64,000 bases of DNA. It comes from Corynebacterium sp. J010B-136. GTDB lineage: Bacteria > Actinomycetota > Actinomycetes > Mycobacteriales > Mycobacteriaceae. How positions within the stretch are numbered: the stretch's first letter is position 1; every line of letters starts with the position of its first letter. Under the pieces are notes generated by a model. It saw only the letters and a list, made by a program, of their open reading frames with translations. It made no database searches and was not told the origin of the DNA. The DNA lies in contig NZ_PUGE01000001.1 in NCBI RefSeq assembly GCF_002967075.1, forward strand, positions 434,001-498,000, written 5' to 3'. The translations under genes and the position numbers were made by a program. This document shows, in pieces, positions 18,130 through 27,227 of this stretch.

Positions 18130-18155
18130 GAGGCGCTGAGTTAGCTCAGCGCCTC
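18130..18155. terminator. Bidirectional terminator after ptsS
   Basis: A perfect 11-bp inverted repeat GAGGCGCTGAG / CTCAGCGCCTC with a 4-nt loop. It overlaps the last codons and stop of the small minus-strand gene at 18141. Confidence 0.75.
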
Positions 18156-18362
18156 TAGCTGTTCCCGTCGCGCATTCTTGAGTTTATTCATGCGCAAATA
18201 TTCACGGACGAGCCCGGCAACTAACAGCACTATGAGCACCCCGGAAAACGCCATCATCTGGGCGCTATCAGAAAATATCATAACCCCGATAAAGGCTAAT
18301 ATCGCGACTAAAGAACCCCCGAGGCTCCAACGAAAAGACTTTCTTTCCCACTCGTTTAGCAT
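18141..18362 (-). CDS. Small membrane protein of unknown function
   Basis: A 73-residue protein with two hydrophobic segments (about 13-30 and 36-53), a short charged N-terminus (MLNEWERKSFRW) and a basic C-terminal tail (LRMNKLKNARREQLEALS). No family is recognised. It lies between the sucrose PTS and the end of the S10 operon, convergent with ptsS. Its 3' end is embedded in a terminator hairpin. Confidence 0.65.
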   Translation of the reverse strand: MLNEWERKSFRWSLGGSLVAILAFIGVMIFSDSAQMMAFSGVLIVLLVAGLVREYLRMNKLKNARREQLEALS

Positions 18363-18397
18363 GGTCCCCGACTATCCGTGTTGCTGGAAAAACGCCA

Positions 18398-18433
18398 AAG
18401 GTGGGCTACATGATTTTTCATGTAGCCCACCTT
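18398..18433 (-). terminator. Terminator at the end of the S10 operon
   Basis: A perfect 15-bp stem AAGGTGGGCTACATG / CATGTAGCCCACCTT with a short T/A loop lies 36 bp after the rpsQ stop. It ends the rpsJ-rpsQ transcript. Confidence 0.85.
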
Positions 18434-18469
18434 AGATTCCGCGGTGAACCCGTGGAGAGGGTGTAAGTA

Positions 18470-18754
18470 TTACTTAGCCTTCTCTACGATTTCAACCAGG
18501 CGGTGGTGCTTGTCCTTGGACAAAGGACGGCATTCCTGAATCAGAACGCGGTCGCCGATGCCGGCGGTCTCGTCTTCGTCGTGGACCTTCACGCGTGGGT
18601 TGTTACGCATGATCTTGCCGTACAGTGCGTGCTGCTTACGGTTTTCCAACTCGACAACAATGGTCTTGTTCATCTTGTCGGAAACAACGATGCCGGTACG
18701 GTTTTTGCGATTGCCCTTGTTCTTCTGGGTATCGTTCACAATTGCCTCACTCAT
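18470..18754 (-). CDS. rpsQ: Ribosomal protein S17
   Basis: S17 is an early-binding 30S protein with an OB fold. Diagnostic stretches are [20 protein letters not shown] and [20 protein letters not shown]. Length 94 includes a short basic N-terminal extension. It is the last gene of this S10 operon; in E. coli rplN follows directly, but here a 6.6 kb block intervenes. Confidence 0.96.
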   Translation of the reverse strand: MSEAIVNDTQKNKGNRKNRTGIVVSDKMNKTIVVELENRKQHALYGKIMRNNPRVKVHDEDETAGIGDRVLIQECRPLSKDKHHRLVEIVEKAK

Positions 18755-18756
18755 GT

Positions 18757-18987
18757 TTATGCCTCAGCTTCCGGAACGACGGAAAGACCAAGTTCACGCT
18801 CACGCAGAACGGTGTAGATGCGAGCGATGTCGCGCTTAACCGCGCCAACACGCTGGTTGTTGGTCAACTGACCGGTTGCTTTTTGGAAGCGAAGGTTGAA
18901 CAGTTCTTCCTTCGCATCCGCAAGGCGCTTGTCCAGTTCAGCATTGTCGAGTTCGCGGAACTCGTGGGCAGGGGTACCTAGTGCCAT
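18757..18987 (-). CDS. rpmC: Ribosomal protein L29
   Basis: A 76-residue helical 50S protein near the exit tunnel, where it helps form the docking site for SRP and trigger factor. The core reads [20 protein letters not shown]. The ATG at 18987 overlaps the rplP stop (TAATG), a typical coupled junction; longer in-frame starts overlap rplP and are rejected. Confidence 0.95.
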   Translation of the reverse strand: MALGTPAHEFRELDNAELDKRLADAKEELFNLRFQKATGQLTNNQRVGAVKRDIARIYTVLRERELGLSVVPEAEA

Positions 18988-19403
18988 TAGAACTGGTCCT
19001 CCTTCTTGATGATACGGACCTTGCAAGGCAGCTTCTGGCCTGCACGACGCAATGCCTCTACTGCGGTTGCCTCATCAGGGTAGGACATCTCGAAGAGAAT
19101 ACGGCCTGGCTTAACGTTAGCCACCCACTTCTCAACTGGACCCTTACCGGAACCCATACGAACACCAAGTGGCTTCTGGGTCAAAGGACGGTCTGGGTAG
19201 ATGGTGATCCATACCTTGCCACCACGCTTGACGTGGCGGTTGATGGCAATACGTGCTGCCTCAATCTGACGGTTGGTGACGTAAGCAGGCTCCAGAGCCT
19301 GGATTGCGTAGTCACCGAAAGTGATGCGGTTACCACCCTTGGACAGACCGCTACGGTTTGGGCGGTGCTGGCGGCGGTACTTTACGCGCTTAGGGATAAG
19401 CAT
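18987..19403 (-). CDS. rplP: Ribosomal protein L16
   Basis: L16 organises the A-site region of the 50S subunit. The start [14 protein letters not shown], the RAAR-type basic core ([20 protein letters not shown]) and [19 protein letters not shown] are typical. Length 138. It lies between rpsC and rpmC. Confidence 0.97.
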   Translation of the reverse strand: MLIPKRVKYRRQHRPNRSGLSKGGNRITFGDYAIQALEPAYVTNRQIEAARIAINRHVKRGGKVWITIYPDRPLTQKPLGVRMGSGKGPVEKWVANVKPGRILFEMSYPDEATAVEALRRAGQKLPCKVRIIKKEDQF

Positions 19404-19406
19404 GAA

Positions 19407-20150
19407 TTAGCCCTCCTGCTTCTGTGCACGCTGGCGGCGCTGGCCACCACGGCGTGGACGGCCGCCACGGTCACCGCGGTTGCGGCCCTGGGACGGAGCG
19501 TTCAGTTCGGACTCGCGCACGCCACCGACAACGTCGCCCTTGTAGATCCACACCTTGACGCCAATGCGGCCGAAAGTGGTGTGAGCTTCTGCAAAACCGT
19601 AGTCGATCTCTGCGCGAAGGGTGTGCAATGGAACGCGACCTTCGTGGTAACGCTCGGTACGGGACATTTCTGCGCCGCCCAAACGACCGGAGGTCAGAAC
19701 CTTGATGCCCTTAACCTGTGGCTGACGCATAGCGCCCTGGATTGCCTTGCGCATTGCACGGCGGAAAGCCACACGGTTAACGAGCTGCTCAGCGATGGAC
19801 TGTGCAACCAAGGTAGCGTTTGCGTCAACCTGCTTGACCTCAAGAATGTTGAGGGCAACCATCTTGCCGGTGAGCTTTTCCAGCTCGCGGCGAATGCGGT
19901 CAGCCTCAGCGCCACGGCGGCCAATCACGATGCCCGGACGAGCGGTGTGAATGTCGACGCGGACGCGGTCGCGGGTGCGCTCGATGACAACGTCAGCGAT
20001 GCCGGCACGCTCGAGACCCTTGGAGAGGTACTCGCGGATCTTGATGTCTTCGGCTACGTAGTTTGCGTAGTCCTTATCGGCAAACCAGTGGGTCTTCCAG
20101 TCGGAAGTGATGCCCAAACGTAGGCCGTGAGGATGGATTTTCTGGCCCAT
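19407..20150 (-). CDS. rpsC: Ribosomal protein S3
   Basis: S3 lines the mRNA entry channel and has helicase activity with S4 and S5. [14 protein letters not shown] at the N-terminus, the KH domain with [16 protein letters not shown] (about 75-90) and the C-terminal domain ([22 protein letters not shown]) are seen. A basic tail rich in Arg/Gly/Gln ([19 protein letters not shown]) extends to residue 247. It overlaps rplV by one base. Confidence 0.97.
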   Translation of the reverse strand: MGQKIHPHGLRLGITSDWKTHWFADKDYANYVAEDIKIREYLSKGLERAGIADVVIERTRDRVRVDIHTARPGIVIGRRGAEADRIRRELEKLTGKMVALNILEVKQVDANATLVAQSIAEQLVNRVAFRRAMRKAIQGAMRQPQVKGIKVLTSGRLGGAEMSRTERYHEGRVPLHTLRAEIDYGFAEAHTTFGRIGVKVWIYKGDVVGGVRESELNAPSQGRNRGDRGGRPRRGGQRRQRAQKQEG

Positions 20151-20512
20151 TACTTGGCCCCTTCCTTCTGGCTCTCGACCACCACGGTGATGTGGCTGGT
20201 GCGCTTACGGATCATGAATGCACGGCCCTGGGCGCGTGGCTGGAAACGACGCATGGTTGGTCCCTCGTTGGCGTAAGCCTCGGAGATAACCAGGGTGCGT
20301 GGGTCCAGGCCGAAGTTGTTCTCAGCGTTAGCTGCAGCAGAAGCTACAACCTTTGCGACTGGCTTAGCAGCACCCTGAGGTGCGTACTTCAAGATTGCGA
20401 GAGCTTCGGATACGGACTTGCCGCGTACCAAATCAATAACGCGACGTGCCTTCATTGGGGTTACGCGAACGAAGCGGGCCGTTGCGGATGCGGAGGTGAT
20501 GGTGTCACTCAT
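20150..20512 (-). CDS. rplV: Ribosomal protein L22
   Basis: L22 lines the exit tunnel; its extended hairpin is the site of some macrolide-resistance changes. The protein is 120 residues, with [20 protein letters not shown] and the hairpin region [20 protein letters not shown], which shows no unusual insertion. It overlaps the rpsC start by one base. Confidence 0.97.
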   Translation of the reverse strand: MSDTITSASATARFVRVTPMKARRVIDLVRGKSVSEALAILKYAPQGAAKPVAKVVASAAANAENNFGLDPRTLVISEAYANEGPTMRRFQPRAQGRAFMIRKRTSHITVVVESQKEGAK

Positions 20513-20515
20513 CGC

Positions 20516-20794
20516 TTATCGACGTCCCTTCTTGTCTTCTTTAACGTGACCCTTGAAGGTCTTGGTTGGTGCGAACTCACCGAGCTTGTGACCGACCATG
20601 GAATCATCGATAAACACTGGGACATGCTTACGACCGTCGTGGACGGCGAAGGTGTGACCAATGAAATCTGGAAGAATGGTCGAGCGGCGAGACCAGGTCT
20701 TGATGACCTGCTTGGTGTTTGCCTCGTTCTGAGCATCCACCTTGTTGAGGAGGTGCTCATCTACGAATGGGCCTTTCTTAAGGCTGCGTGGCAT
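20516..20794 (-). CDS. rpsS: Ribosomal protein S19
   Basis: S19 binds the head of the 30S subunit with S13. The 92 residues start [20 protein letters not shown] and include [20 protein letters not shown]. Order rplB-rpsS-rplV-rpsC is the standard S10 arrangement. Confidence 0.97.
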   Translation of the reverse strand: MPRSLKKGPFVDEHLLNKVDAQNEANTKQVIKTWSRRSTILPDFIGHTFAVHDGRKHVPVFIDDSMVGHKLGEFAPTKTFKGHVKEDKKGRR

Positions 20795-20807
20795 TGTTTA
20801 CCTCCTC

Positions 20808-21644
20808 TTAGCGCTTCTTGTTCGGACGACGACGTCGTACGATCATGTTGTTGGAGTAACGGTTCGGGTTACGGGTACGGCCTTCCTTGTGACCCCATGG
20901 GGACACTGGGTGGCGACCACCGGAAGTCTTACCTTCACCACCACCGTGTGGGTGGTCGATTGGGTTCATGACAACACCACGGACGGTTGGGCGAACGCCC
21001 TTCCAACGCATACGACCGGCCTTGCCCCAGCGGATGTTCATCTGGTCAGCATTGCCGACCTCACCCACGGTTGCGCGGCAACGAATGTCAACGCGGCGGA
21101 TTTCGGAAGATGGCATACGCAGAACTGCGTACTTGCCTTCCTTACCCAGCAACTGGATAGAAGAACCAGCGGAACGTGCAAGCTTTGCACCAGCGCCTGG
21201 CTTCAACTCCACGGAGTGGATGATGGTACCGGTTGGGATGTTGCGCAATGGCAGGTTGTTGCCAACCTTGATGTCGGCGGTTGCGCCGGCTTCAACAACA
21301 GCACCCTGCTTCAGGCCCTTAGGAGCGATGATGTAGCGCTTCTCGCCATCGAAGTAGTGCAGCAAAGCAATGTTTGCGGTGCGGTTTGGGTCGTACTCGA
21401 TGTGAGCGACCTTTGCCGGAATGCCGTCCTTGTCGTGACGACGGAAGTCGATCACGCGGTAACGACGCTTGTGACCACCGCCGATGTGGCGGGTGGTGAT
21501 GCGACCGTGGTTGTTACGACCACCAGTCTTAGAAATTGGGCGCAGCAGAGACTTTTCCGGAGTCGAACGAGTGATCTCTTCGAACATGGAAACGGAGCTC
21601 TGGCGGCGACCCGGAGTTGTCGGCTTGTACTTACGAATAGCCAT
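20808..21644 (-). CDS. rplB: Ribosomal protein L2
   Basis: L2 is needed for subunit association and peptidyl transfer. The 278-residue protein has the RNA-binding domain (about 60-200) and the C-terminal loop [20 protein letters not shown] with the functionally key His. The C-terminal basic end RKPNKK-like ([10 protein letters not shown]) is normal. Confidence 0.97.
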   Translation of the reverse strand: MAIRKYKPTTPGRRQSSVSMFEEITRSTPEKSLLRPISKTGGRNNHGRITTRHIGGGHKRRYRVIDFRRHDKDGIPAKVAHIEYDPNRTANIALLHYFDGEKRYIIAPKGLKQGAVVEAGATADIKVGNNLPLRNIPTGTIIHSVELKPGAGAKLARSAGSSIQLLGKEGKYAVLRMPSSEIRRVDIRCRATVGEVGNADQMNIRWGKAGRMRWKGVRPTVRGVVMNPIDHPHGGGEGKTSGGRHPVSPWGHKEGRTRNPNRYSNNMIVRRRRPNKKR

Positions 21645-21672
21645 AGTTATTCCTTACCTCTCGACTTTCCTC

Positions 21673-21975
21673 TTAGGCGCTTGCGCCGAAGATGTCGATG
21701 GAGTCGCTGCCCTCACGGAGAGTCACGTAGGCGCGCTTGGTGGACTTACGGACACCGAAGCCGGTACGGGTGCGCTTGCGCTTGCCCTCGCGGTTAGCGG
21801 TGTTCACGGAGTCGACCTTCACGCCGAAGATCTTCTCGACGGCATCTTTAATCTGGGACTTGTTGGAATCCGTTGCAACGTAGAACGTGTAAACGTTCTG
21901 CTCCATCAGACCGTAGGACTTTTCAGACACTACTGGTGCGAGGATGATGTCGCGTGGGTTAACAATCTTAGACAT
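21673..21975 (-). CDS. rplW: Ribosomal protein L23
   Basis: L23 sits at the tunnel exit and is the main docking site for trigger factor and SRP. The 100-residue protein begins [20 protein letters not shown] and contains [17 protein letters not shown]. The ATG at 21975 overlaps the end of rplD by 8 bp; a longer start would lie well inside rplD. Confidence 0.96.
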   Translation of the reverse strand: MSKIVNPRDIILAPVVSEKSYGLMEQNVYTFYVATDSNKSQIKDAVEKIFGVKVDSVNTANREGKRKRTRTGFGVRKSTKRAYVTLREGSDSIDIFGASA

Positions 21976-22633
21976 TGTTGGCCTCCTTAGCCTCATCCTT
22001 GCCGCCTGCGCGGTTGATGAAGGAGTGCAGAGCCTCAACAGAGAACACAACGTCATCAGCATTGAGAACGTCGTAGGTGTTCAGCTGACCAGCGTCCAGG
22101 ATGTGAACGTTAGGCAGGTTGTTGGCGCTGCGACGAGCATTCAGGTCTTCACGGCCGACAACCAGCAAGACAGACTTGCGGTCGGTCAGACGCTCGATGA
22201 ATGCCTTTGCAGACTTGGTAGATGGGGTCTGGCCAGCTACCAATTCTTCGATTACGTGAATGCGCTCGTTACGAGCACGGTCAGACAGAGCACCGAAGAG
22301 AGCAGCCTTGATCATCTTCTTAGGGGTGCGCTGTGAGTAGTCGCGTGGCTTAGGGCCGTGAACAACGCCGCCGCCGGTGTAGTGCGGTGCGCGGATGGAG
22401 CCCTGGCGTGCGCGACCAGTACCCTTCTGACGGAAAGGCTTACGGCCACCGCCGCGAACCTCACCACGGGTCTTGGTCGAGTGGGTGCCCTGACGAGCAG
22501 CAGCAAGCTGAGCGTTGACAACCTGGTGCATCAAAGCGATGGACACCTCGGCGTCAAAGATCTCGGCCGGCAACTCGACAGAGCCATTGGTCTTACCTTC
22601 AGCAGTTAGAACGTCTAGCTTAAGGTTGCTCAT
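21968..22633 (-). CDS. rplD: Ribosomal protein L4
   Basis: L4 is a 50S tunnel protein; in E. coli it also represses the S10 operon. The long loop [20 protein letters not shown] and [20 protein letters not shown] are diagnostic; length is 221. Whether L4 autoregulates here is unknown, although the rpsJ leader is long enough to hold such a control. Confidence 0.97.
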   Translation of the reverse strand: MSNLKLDVLTAEGKTNGSVELPAEIFDAEVSIALMHQVVNAQLAAARQGTHSTKTRGEVRGGGRKPFRQKGTGRARQGSIRAPHYTGGGVVHGPKPRDYSQRTPKKMIKAALFGALSDRARNERIHVIEELVAGQTPSTKSAKAFIERLTDRKSVLLVVGREDLNARRSANNLPNVHILDAGQLNTYDVLNADDVVFSVEALHSFINRAGGKDEAKEANNV

Positions 22634-23283
22634 GCGTGTGCACCGCCCTTCACTGCGGTCTTGACGGTGACGAGGCCACCGCGAACACCAGGGACAGCAC
22701 CCTTGATGAGCAGCAGGTTGGACTCGGCATCGATCTTCTGAATCTTAAGGTTCTGCGTGGTTACGCGATCGGAACCCATGCGGCCAGCCATGCGCTTGCC
22801 CTTGAAGACGCGGCCTGGGGTAGCAGCGCCGCCAATGCCACCGACGCGGCGGTGAGCAGCCTGGTTACCGTGAGCAGCGCCCTGTCCAGCAAAGCCGTGG
22901 CGCTTCATAGCACCAGCGTAGCCGTGGCCCTTGGAGGTGCCGGTAACGTCAACGAAGGTGATGCCTTCGAAGATGTCAACGGTGACGTCCTGGCCAACTT
23001 CGTAAGCAGAGACATCATCCATGCGGATTTCTGCTACGTAGCGACGTGGGGTTACACCAGCCTTCTTGAAGTGGCCGGATGCTGGCTTGTTTGCCTTGCG
23101 TGGGTCGATCTCGCCATAGGCGATCTGAATGGCGTTGTAGCCATCGTTTTCTACGGTGCGAATCTGGGTCACAACGCATGGCCCAGCCTCGACGACGGTT
23201 ACCGGTACTACGCGGTTCTCCTCGTCGAAGACCTGAGTCATGCCGAGCTTCTTGCCCAGAATGCCCTTGATCTCGTTAGTCAT
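22630..23283 (-). CDS. rplC: Ribosomal protein L3
   Basis: L3 starts 50S assembly and reaches the peptidyl-transferase centre. The protein (217 residues) has [20 protein letters not shown] and the central [20 protein letters not shown] loop with the site of Gln methylation in other bacteria. It overlaps rplD by 4 bp (ATGA). Confidence 0.97.
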   Translation of the reverse strand: MTNEIKGILGKKLGMTQVFDEENRVVPVTVVEAGPCVVTQIRTVENDGYNAIQIAYGEIDPRKANKPASGHFKKAGVTPRRYVAEIRMDDVSAYEVGQDVTVDIFEGITFVDVTGTSKGHGYAGAMKRHGFAGQGAAHGNQAAHRRVGGIGGAATPGRVFKGKRMAGRMGSDRVTTQNLKIQKIDAESNLLLIKGAVPGVRGGLVTVKTAVKGGAHA

Positions 23284-23315
23284 TATTATTTCTCCACCAA
23301 AGTTTTATTCGTCGA

Positions 23316-23621
23316 TCACTGGATATTGACGTCGACACTTGCCGGAAGATCGATGCGCATCAAAGCGTCAACGGTCTTCGGGGTTGGGTCGAGAATGTCG
23401 ATGAGGCGCTTGTGGGTGCGCATCTCGAAGTGCTCGCGAGAGTCCTTGTACTTGTGTGGAGAACGAATAACGGCGTATACGTTCTTCTCGGTCGGTAGTG
23501 GCACCGGGCCGACAACACGAGCACCCGTGCGGGTTACCGTCTCAACGATCTTCTTTGCAGAAGCGTCGATTGCCTCGTGATCGTAGGCCTTCAGCCGAAT
23601 GCGGATTTTTTGTCCCGCCAC
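23316..23621 (-). CDS. rpsJ: Ribosomal protein S10
   Basis: S10 is a 30S head protein that also forms NusE, partner of NusB in antitermination. The 101-residue protein starts at GTG (23621), preceded by GAGGA, and reads [20 protein letters not shown], ending [11 protein letters not shown] longer frame reaching 23741 runs through the leader and has no family sequence. It is the first gene of the S10 operon. Confidence 0.97.
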   Translation of the reverse strand: MAGQKIRIRLKAYDHEAIDASAKKIVETVTRTGARVVGPVPLPTEKNVYAVIRSPHKYKDSREHFEMRTHKRLIDILDPTPKTVDALMRIDLPASVDVNIQ

Positions 23622-24086
23622 GCTTATCCTCTTCCTCGCTTCCCCACATTCACATTCCCGGCGTATCCGGGGCGCGAAGCGGTGGGAAATTGCTTCTCGA
23701 TGTTCTCTATAACGTTGTCCGGGCAAAGAGCCTGGTTCCAACGCCAGTTTGATTCTGACTTACATAACAGCTACTGCAACCTGGCAAAAGCGCAGGCACA
23801 GTACTGGTTCATAAAGAGCCAAAATCCGGAAGGGGATGGTGTAATCACGCATTATGCGTGGCACGCAAAAATCCCTTACGTATACTGCCGCTGTTCATTT
23901 GCCATGCTCCTTCTCCGGTCTGGCGTCTCGGGTTGTCTCTGCTTCAGCGCGGACATCGCCCGATATAACCAGCCTTCCCGTCGTTGTACTTTCGTACGGA
24001 CATCGAAGGTGTCATGTTCACCTCACCAGCGCCGTTCTTTACACGGTGAAACCGTGCTCATTGCGACGTGTTAAGGCAACCTATGT

Positions 24087-24115
24087 ATTAAATCATGCTC
24101 AGGGCCGTTTTCCAA
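24087..24115 (-). promoter_or_regulatory. Predicted promoter of the S10 operon
   Basis: On the minus strand TTGGAA (24115-24110) and TTTAAT (24092-24087) are 17 bp apart. The context GAGCATGATTTAATACATAGG matches the rpsH promoter (GAGCACGATTTTAATACAT), and the part after the -10 matches the rplN region. This places a leader of about 460 nt before rpsJ. Confidence 0.6.
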
Positions 24116-24308
24116 ACCATTTTTTAAAACGTTATTCAATTCACGATAAGCCACATCCAGCGCAGATATAACTGGACCGATAAGCAATGCGACCAACCGC
24201 GTTTATATGTTTGCGGGAAAAGCTTCGGTAACGATTCTGTCTAGTTTCGCTAAAGATATTTCCACTCAACCTCCCGCCCCTGCGAATTTGCGTAGGCTTT
24301 AGGTCATT

Positions 24309-24326
24309 CGCCTTTGTGTAAAGGCG
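24309..24326. promoter_or_regulatory. Perfect inverted repeat upstream of the Asp23 operon
   Basis: CGCCTTT GTGT AAAGGCG is a 7-bp perfect palindrome with a 4-bp centre, 58 bp before the asp23 start. It could be an operator or an RNA hairpin in the leader. Confidence 0.45.
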
Positions 24327-24383
24327 CTAGACGAGAAATTTCCACAGTATCTACAACAATCCATTGAGAGCGAGTGAAATATC

Positions 24384-24941
24384 ATGGCCGATAACACCAA
24401 CAATGCGAACAACAACGAAACTCCTACCCCAAAGACTGTTGCCGAAGCCACCACTGGCGCAACCACCGATGCGGTAGAGACTCCACGCAAGGTCAATGAA
24501 AACCTGGAGACCGAGTACGGCACGACCACCATTGACAACGCTGTCGTATCCAAGATTGCTGGTATTGCAGCACGCGAAGTCTCTGGCGTTGCCGCTCTCG
24601 GCGGTGGCGGTGCACGCCTGGTTGGCACCATTCGCGAATCTTTCGGTGGTAATGAAGACGTACGTCAGGGCGTTTCCGTCACTGTTGCTGAAGGCGTTTC
24701 CTCCATCGAGGTAGCAATCATCGCCGAATACGGCGTTGCTATCCACGAACTCGCAGAGGCTATCCGCCGCAATATCATCAACGCGATTGAGCGCATGACT
24801 GGCTTGGACGTAGAACGCGTTGACGTAGTTGTCCACGACGTGAAGCTTCCTAATGAAAAGGTCGAAGACTCCCAGGACGACTCTGACAACAACAATGCCG
24901 CTGTGGCAGCGCAGCAAACTCCTGCGATCAATCACTTCTAA
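24384..24941 (+). CDS. Asp23/Gls24-family envelope stress protein
   Basis: The 185-residue protein has a disordered N-terminus rich in Asn and Thr (1-42), the Asp23 domain (about 45-155, with TTTIDNAVVSKIAGIAAREV, GGGGARLVGTIRES and a final NAIERMTGLDVERVDVVVHD), and an acidic disordered tail. Asp23 of Staphylococcus is an abundant membrane-tethered protein anchored by AmaP; loss triggers the cell-wall stress response. It heads a six-gene plus-strand run that includes AmaP-like and DUF2273-like membrane proteins. Confidence 0.9.
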   Translation: MADNTNNANNNETPTPKTVAEATTGATTDAVETPRKVNENLETEYGTTTIDNAVVSKIAGIAAREVSGVAALGGGGARLVGTIRESFGGNEDVRQGVSVTVAEGVSSIEVAIIAEYGVAIHELAEAIRRNIINAIERMTGLDVERVDVVVHDVKLPNEKVEDSQDDSDNNNAAVAAQQTPAINHF

Positions 24942-24982
24942 TTAAGGTCCAGGCGTAAGTAGTAGAACGGAAGTCAAGGTAT

Positions 24983-25333
24983 ATGACATCTCCTAGTCCT
25001 TCTTCACAACCGGAGCAACGTTTCCAGCTAGGCCTCGACGCTGCACAGCGCATCAAAGAAGCCGTGACCAGCCTTGAGGGCGTAGCAGGTTTGTCCGCTG
25101 GTTCTTTCGGCGAAATCTCTTTGCTGTTCGCCGGGGCTCGGGTAGGCGGAATCCGCAAACCCTCCCCACGCCAAGACACGGCTATTGAGATTCACGTCGT
25201 GGTCGATGTTGCTGCGGAGAAAGTGTTGCAGGAATTAGGCACCGAGATTCGGCGCGCGGCGATGGCTGCGTGCCCGCGGCTCAAGCGGGTTGATGTCATA
25301 TTTGCCGACGCCACTTTGGGCACGCACGTTTAA
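24983..25333 (+). CDS. Second, shorter Asp23-like protein
   Basis: A 116-residue protein whose core (ITSLEGVAGLSAGSFGEI-like, then TAIEIHVVVDVAAEKVLQEL and LKRVDVIFADATLG) follows the Asp23 alpha/beta pattern but is divergent. There is no membrane segment. It lies 41 bp after the first Asp23 gene and 39 bp before a small membrane protein. The role is inferred from its neighbours. Confidence 0.75.
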   Translation: MTSPSPSSQPEQRFQLGLDAAQRIKEAVTSLEGVAGLSAGSFGEISLLFAGARVGGIRKPSPRQDTAIEIHVVVDVAAEKVLQELGTEIRRAAMAACPRLKRVDVIFADATLGTHV

Positions 25334-25372
25334 GCCGTGCCATTTTCTCATTAACGTAGCGAAGGAGTTCTT

Positions 25373-25564
25373 ATGAACAACTACACCTATATTGGCGTCG
25401 CGCTGGGCATTATTTTAGCGATCGCCATCATCACCAATGCCTGGTCCCTGTTGTTCTTGGCCGTCATTTTGGGTGCTGTCGGCGGAGTTATCGGCGCGCA
25501 CTTCGATGGCCGTATTAACTTGGGCGAAATCTGGAACAACGTCGTTGGTAAAGGCAGAGGCTAA
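25373..25564 (+). CDS. DUF2273-like small membrane protein
   Basis: 63 residues with two closely spaced hydrophobic segments (about 5-23 and 25-43) and a C-terminus INLGEIWNNVVGKGRG. It resembles the DUF2273 small proteins found beside AmaP and Asp23 in other Gram-positives. AAGGAG lies upstream. Its stop overlaps the next start (TAATG), so the genes are coupled. Confidence 0.8.
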   Translation: MNNYTYIGVALGIILAIAIITNAWSLLFLAVILGAVGGVIGAHFDGRINLGEIWNNVVGKGRG

Positions 25565-26448
25565 TGACAACCACACCACAAGCACCAGAAGCGGTCGCCG
25601 GTGGTGTCCACGTTGCTAACGCCCCGGGCACCACAGAGATTAGCGTGCGCACTTTAGAGCGCATTGTTGCCCAAGCAATTAAGTCCGTTCCGGGAACCGT
25701 GGCTATTGATCCGAAGCTCGCGGGCATTGCTGGTCGTGGATATCCGCGCAGCATCGTGCAAGCTGACCCGGATGCATCAATGACCGCGGTTGATACGACT
25801 ATTGCGGTGGCCTGGCCTTCACCAGTCACCGAAGTTGCGGTCCAAACCCGCGCCGCCATTATCGCCGCGCTGGCACAATTTACCGGCTACACCACCACCC
25901 GCGTCAATGTCACGGTGGGTCATTTGGAACCAAGTGCGCGTGTTGCCGCCTCTGTCGCCAACGGACCGGTGGATTTTCATGCGGCGATTCCGGTGGTCAG
26001 CCCCACGCGCATTGTTCATCCCACCACGCGGTCTTCCTCTACTAACGTACGAGGATTCGATCCAGACCAATGGGTGGGCAAACAGCAGGTTCACTCAGTC
26101 GAGGCTCCTCGTCCAACGTCAGTGCGTTCGGTGGAAGCGCCTGGTGCGAAGGAGATTCGTCCCAGCGGTGAAATCACCAAGCATGTGGAGGAGATTGCCG
26201 TGCCGAAATTTACTCCGCGCGAGATTCAGCTCAAGGACATTGAGGTTGCACCAGAAACACCATTGCGTGAGATTCACGTAGAATCCGCGAATCCTGAACC
26301 CTCGCACATCTCAGCCCCTACTCCCCCGCAGCTTCGCCACATTGAAGTTCATCCCGTGGAGGTCTTTAGCCCTCAGGTGACGCCGTGGACACCAGGCTCC
26401 GGAGTGCACAGTGAAGGTTCAAACGATGAGAAAGGAGCTCGGTCATGA
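25564..26448 (+). CDS. Asp23-like domain with long Pro-rich tail
   Basis: The first 125 residues resemble the Asp23 fold (SVRTLERIVAQAIKSVPGTV; VAVQTRAAIIAALAQFTGY; TTRVNVTVGHL). The last 150 residues are low-complexity and rich in Pro, Val, Glu and His, with short repeats (HSVEAP at 177, RSVEAP at 188; then spaced REI/HIEV units such as PREIQL, LREIHV and LRHIEV). No membrane segment is seen. The tail may bind a partner or cross the peptidoglycan-proximal zone on the cytoplasmic face; this is inference. It overlaps both neighbours. Confidence 0.75.
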   Translation: MTTTPQAPEAVAGGVHVANAPGTTEISVRTLERIVAQAIKSVPGTVAIDPKLAGIAGRGYPRSIVQADPDASMTAVDTTIAVAWPSPVTEVAVQTRAAIIAALAQFTGYTTTRVNVTVGHLEPSARVAASVANGPVDFHAAIPVVSPTRIVHPTTRSSSTNVRGFDPDQWVGKQQVHSVEAPRPTSVRSVEAPGAKEIRPSGEITKHVEEIAVPKFTPREIQLKDIEVAPETPLREIHVESANPEPSHISAPTPPQLRHIEVHPVEVFSPQVTPWTPGSGVHSEGSNDEKGARS

Positions 26449-27227
26449 GTGATAAGACGTCGAGTAACCAGCCCTCGTTTGAAACCGTGGAATTCAAGTC
26501 CGCACACAGTGTCCCCGCTGACGCAGCAGTCGCAGATACCGAAACCACACTGGAAGTCGCAGCGCCGCAGAATAAAACCACGGCGCGGACGTCAGCTGAT
26601 GGCTATGTCACAGCCGCACACACTGAGCTTGATAACCCCACGCCCGAATTTGCCCGCGTGCAGCCTCGGATGTCTCCGCCAGTACGTTGGCTCGCTATCT
26701 TACTAGGCCTTGCGTTAATCGCCCTTGCGTGCCTGGCATGGCGTGATGTGTGGGTCAGCTATTCCGACTCCACGCGTTCTTTGTGGACCGCTCCGGTCTT
26801 TGACTTAATTGGCACTCCACCACTGCCGATGTGGATGGTATGGGCAGGCGTTGCGTCTGTCGTAGTCGGTCTGCTCTTCTTTATCATCGCGGTGCGCCCA
26901 GGGCGAATGACGCATGTTCCCGTGAACGCCTCTGCTGAAGGTACTGAAGGTTCTGGGGCCACGATGTGGATTCGCAATGTGGATATTGCGCGCTTGGTCA
27001 GTGGCACAACTCGCCGTCTGCCGGGTGTAAGCACCGCGCAAACGCGCACGACGGGCAATACCAAAAAGGGCCTCAAAGTCGAAGTCACCATTGCTGGCGA
27101 TGTCGATGATCCGATGCTTGCTCAGCGTGTCAGCGACAGCGTTAAGCATTCACTTTCGCAGCTGGGCACCAAAGTTGAAGTCAGCGTCGAAGTAGAAAAG
27201 AAGCAGGAGTTGGGAAACAATGTCTAA
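26445..27227 (+). CDS. DUF6286-type membrane protein of the Asp23 cluster
   Basis: A 260-residue protein with a disordered cytoplasmic N-terminus (1-75), two transmembrane segments (about 81-100 and 129-150) and a C-terminal alpha/beta domain (about 170-255, VDIARLVSGTTRRLPGVSTA to GTKVEVSVEVEKKQE) like the AmaP/Asp23 domain. It resembles DUF6286 proteins seen with Asp23 in Actinobacteria. AAAGGAG precedes the start and the ATGA junction overlaps the previous gene. Confidence 0.78.
   Translation: MSDKTSSNQPSFETVEFKSAHSVPADAAVADTETTLEVAAPQNKTTARTSADGYVTAAHTELDNPTPEFARVQPRMSPPVRWLAILLGLALIALACLAWRDVWVSYSDSTRSLWTAPVFDLIGTPPLPMWMVWAGVASVVVGLLFFIIAVRPGRMTHVPVNASAEGTEGSGATMWIRNVDIARLVSGTTRRLPGVSTAQTRTTGNTKKGLKVEVTIAGDVDDPMLAQRVSDSVKHSLSQLGTKVEVSVEVEKKQELGNNV

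Larger units (their letters stand above)
23622..24383. other. Long divergent region between rpsJ and the Asp23 operon
   Basis: 762 bp with no credible gene. It contains the S10 promoter, an S10 leader of about 460 nt, small hairpins such as CACGCA-TTA-TGCGTG (about 23847-23861) and CACGGT/ACCGTG (about 24042-24055), and the palindrome at 24309. A long leader before rpsJ fits post-transcriptional control, but no known leader motif is recognised. Confidence 0.5.
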
